Below, in pieces: positions 5,511-7,342 of a stretch of 7,342 nt of DNA (the first letter of the stretch is position 1; each line of letters starts with the position of its first letter). The DNA comes from a bacterium (GTDB lineage: Bacteria; Cyanobacteriota; Vampirovibrionia; Gastranaerophilales; Gastranaerophilaceae): contig JAKSUP010000063.1 in NCBI GenBank assembly GCA_024408905.1, forward strand, positions 1 through 7,342, in the 5' to 3' direction. The position numbers and the translations under genes were made by a program. The notes below the pieces were generated by a model. The model searched no databases. It had not been told where the DNA came from and saw only the letters and a list, made by a program, of their open reading frames with translations.

Positions 5511-5535
5511 CAAAAAACTGTATATTTGTTATATA
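5507..5535 (+). promoter_or_regulatory. Candidate groESL promoter
   Basis: TCCACA (-35, 5507-5512, four of six matches), a 17-nt spacer and TATATA (-10, 5530-5535) preceded by TGT as an extended -10. The predicted start near 5542 lies before the ribosome site at 5557. No CIRCE operator (TTAGCACTC-N9-GAGTGCTAA) occurs in the gap, so HrcA control by that element is not supported. Confidence 0.45.
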
Positions 5536-5556
5536 AATGAATTATGAGGATAAAAT

Positions 5557-5562
5557 AGGAGG
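5557..5562 (+). promoter_or_regulatory. groES ribosome binding site (decides the start)
   Basis: A perfect AGGAGG lies 7 nt before ATG 5570. It excludes the in-frame upstream ATG at 5537, which would prepend MNYEDKIGGHI, a segment foreign to GroES, and lies before the predicted transcription start. Confidence 0.85.
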
Positions 5563-5569
5563 GCATATT

Positions 5570-5857
5570 ATGGCACTAAAACCATTACAAGACAGAATTG
5601 TTATTAAAGTTATTGAAGACACTGAACAAACTTCGGGTGGAATTTTTATTCCTGATAGCGCAAAAGAAAAACCACAAAAAGGTGAAGTAGTTGCAGTTGG
5701 TGAAGGAAAAACCAATGACAAAGGAGAAAAAGAACCTTTAGAAGTTAAAGTCGGTGATATAGTTCTTTATGCAAAATATGCAGGAACAGAAGTTAAAATG
5801 GATGGAGTTGAATACAAAATTCTTTCTATCAAGGATGCATTAGCAGTGATTGAATAG
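5570..5857 (+). CDS. groES: GroES co-chaperonin (Cpn10, 10-kDa chaperonin)
   Basis: This encodes 95 residues, the normal GroES length. Seven copies form the lid that caps the GroEL ring in the cytosol and encloses a folding client. Family marks are LKPLQDRIVIK (3-13), the mobile loop at about 16-33 ending GGIFIPDSAKEKPQ, GEVVAVGEG (38-46), VKVGDIVLYAKYAGTE (59-74) and the EYKILSIKDALAVIE end. The hydrophobic tripeptide of the mobile loop that inserts into GroEL is I-F-I (25-27) where E. coli has I-V-L; the hydrophobic character is kept. groEL follows 26 nt after the stop with its own Shine-Dalgarno site, the standard two-gene operon. Identification is secure. Confidence 0.98.
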   Translation: MALKPLQDRIVIKVIEDTEQTSGGIFIPDSAKEKPQKGEVVAVGEGKTNDKGEKEPLEVKVGDIVLYAKYAGTEVKMDGVEYKILSIKDALAVIE

Positions 5858-5877
5858 ATTGTCGTAAAAGGAGATAA

Positions 5878-7342
<1,465 letters not shown>

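Noticed and set aside
5537..5569. Upstream in-frame ATG extending GroES by 11 residues
   Set aside because: The extension is not GroES-like, contains the AGGAGG ribosome site of the true start, and lies before the predicted transcription start.

Overview
The window is low-GC bacterial DNA, densely coded, with A/T-rich intergenic gaps and good Shine-Dalgarno sites. Three proteins carry a short F-[KGQ]-[GS] motif near the N terminus, and the GroES is of the PDSAKEKPQ type. From memory of the group, this mix recalls gut Gastranaerophilales (Vampirovibrionia, non-photosynthetic relatives of Cyanobacteria). That assignment is an inference of moderate confidence; no rRNA or tRNA gene is present to settle it.

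Left part (1-1038, minus strand). The 5' part of a membrane-anchored protein with a Walker A-like P-loop runs off the left edge. Upstream of it lies a 112-residue orphan protein with one hydrophobic segment and an Asp/Asn-rich tail, behind a near-consensus sigma-70 promoter. Middle-left (1157-2975). A complete AGCS-family sodium:alanine/glycine symporter on the plus strand ends in a candidate terminator. That terminator touches the stop codon of a convergent 62-residue basic protein.

Middle (3073-4974). A minus-strand pair encodes a ketopantoate reductase-family (PanE/ApbA) dehydrogenase followed, 7 nt downstream, by a MalF/UgpA-type ABC permease with no other transporter subunit in view. A 95-bp divergent promoter region separates this pair from a plus-strand gene for a membrane-anchored coiled-coil protein. 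The PanE gene appears to start at, or within a base or so of, its own transcription start (leaderless candidate).

Right part (5489-7342). groES and the first 486 codons of groEL form the classical chaperonin operon. No CIRCE operator is present; an 11-bp tandem repeat abuts the promoter instead. At least five promoters in the window have an extended -10 (TGn) element.

Most of the window is housekeeping: chaperonin, amino-acid uptake and a dehydrogenase. The less explained parts are the P-loop membrane protein at the left edge, the small lineage-type proteins, and the lone permease tied to a PanE-like enzyme. No CRISPR array, insertion sequence, tRNA or rRNA was seen.
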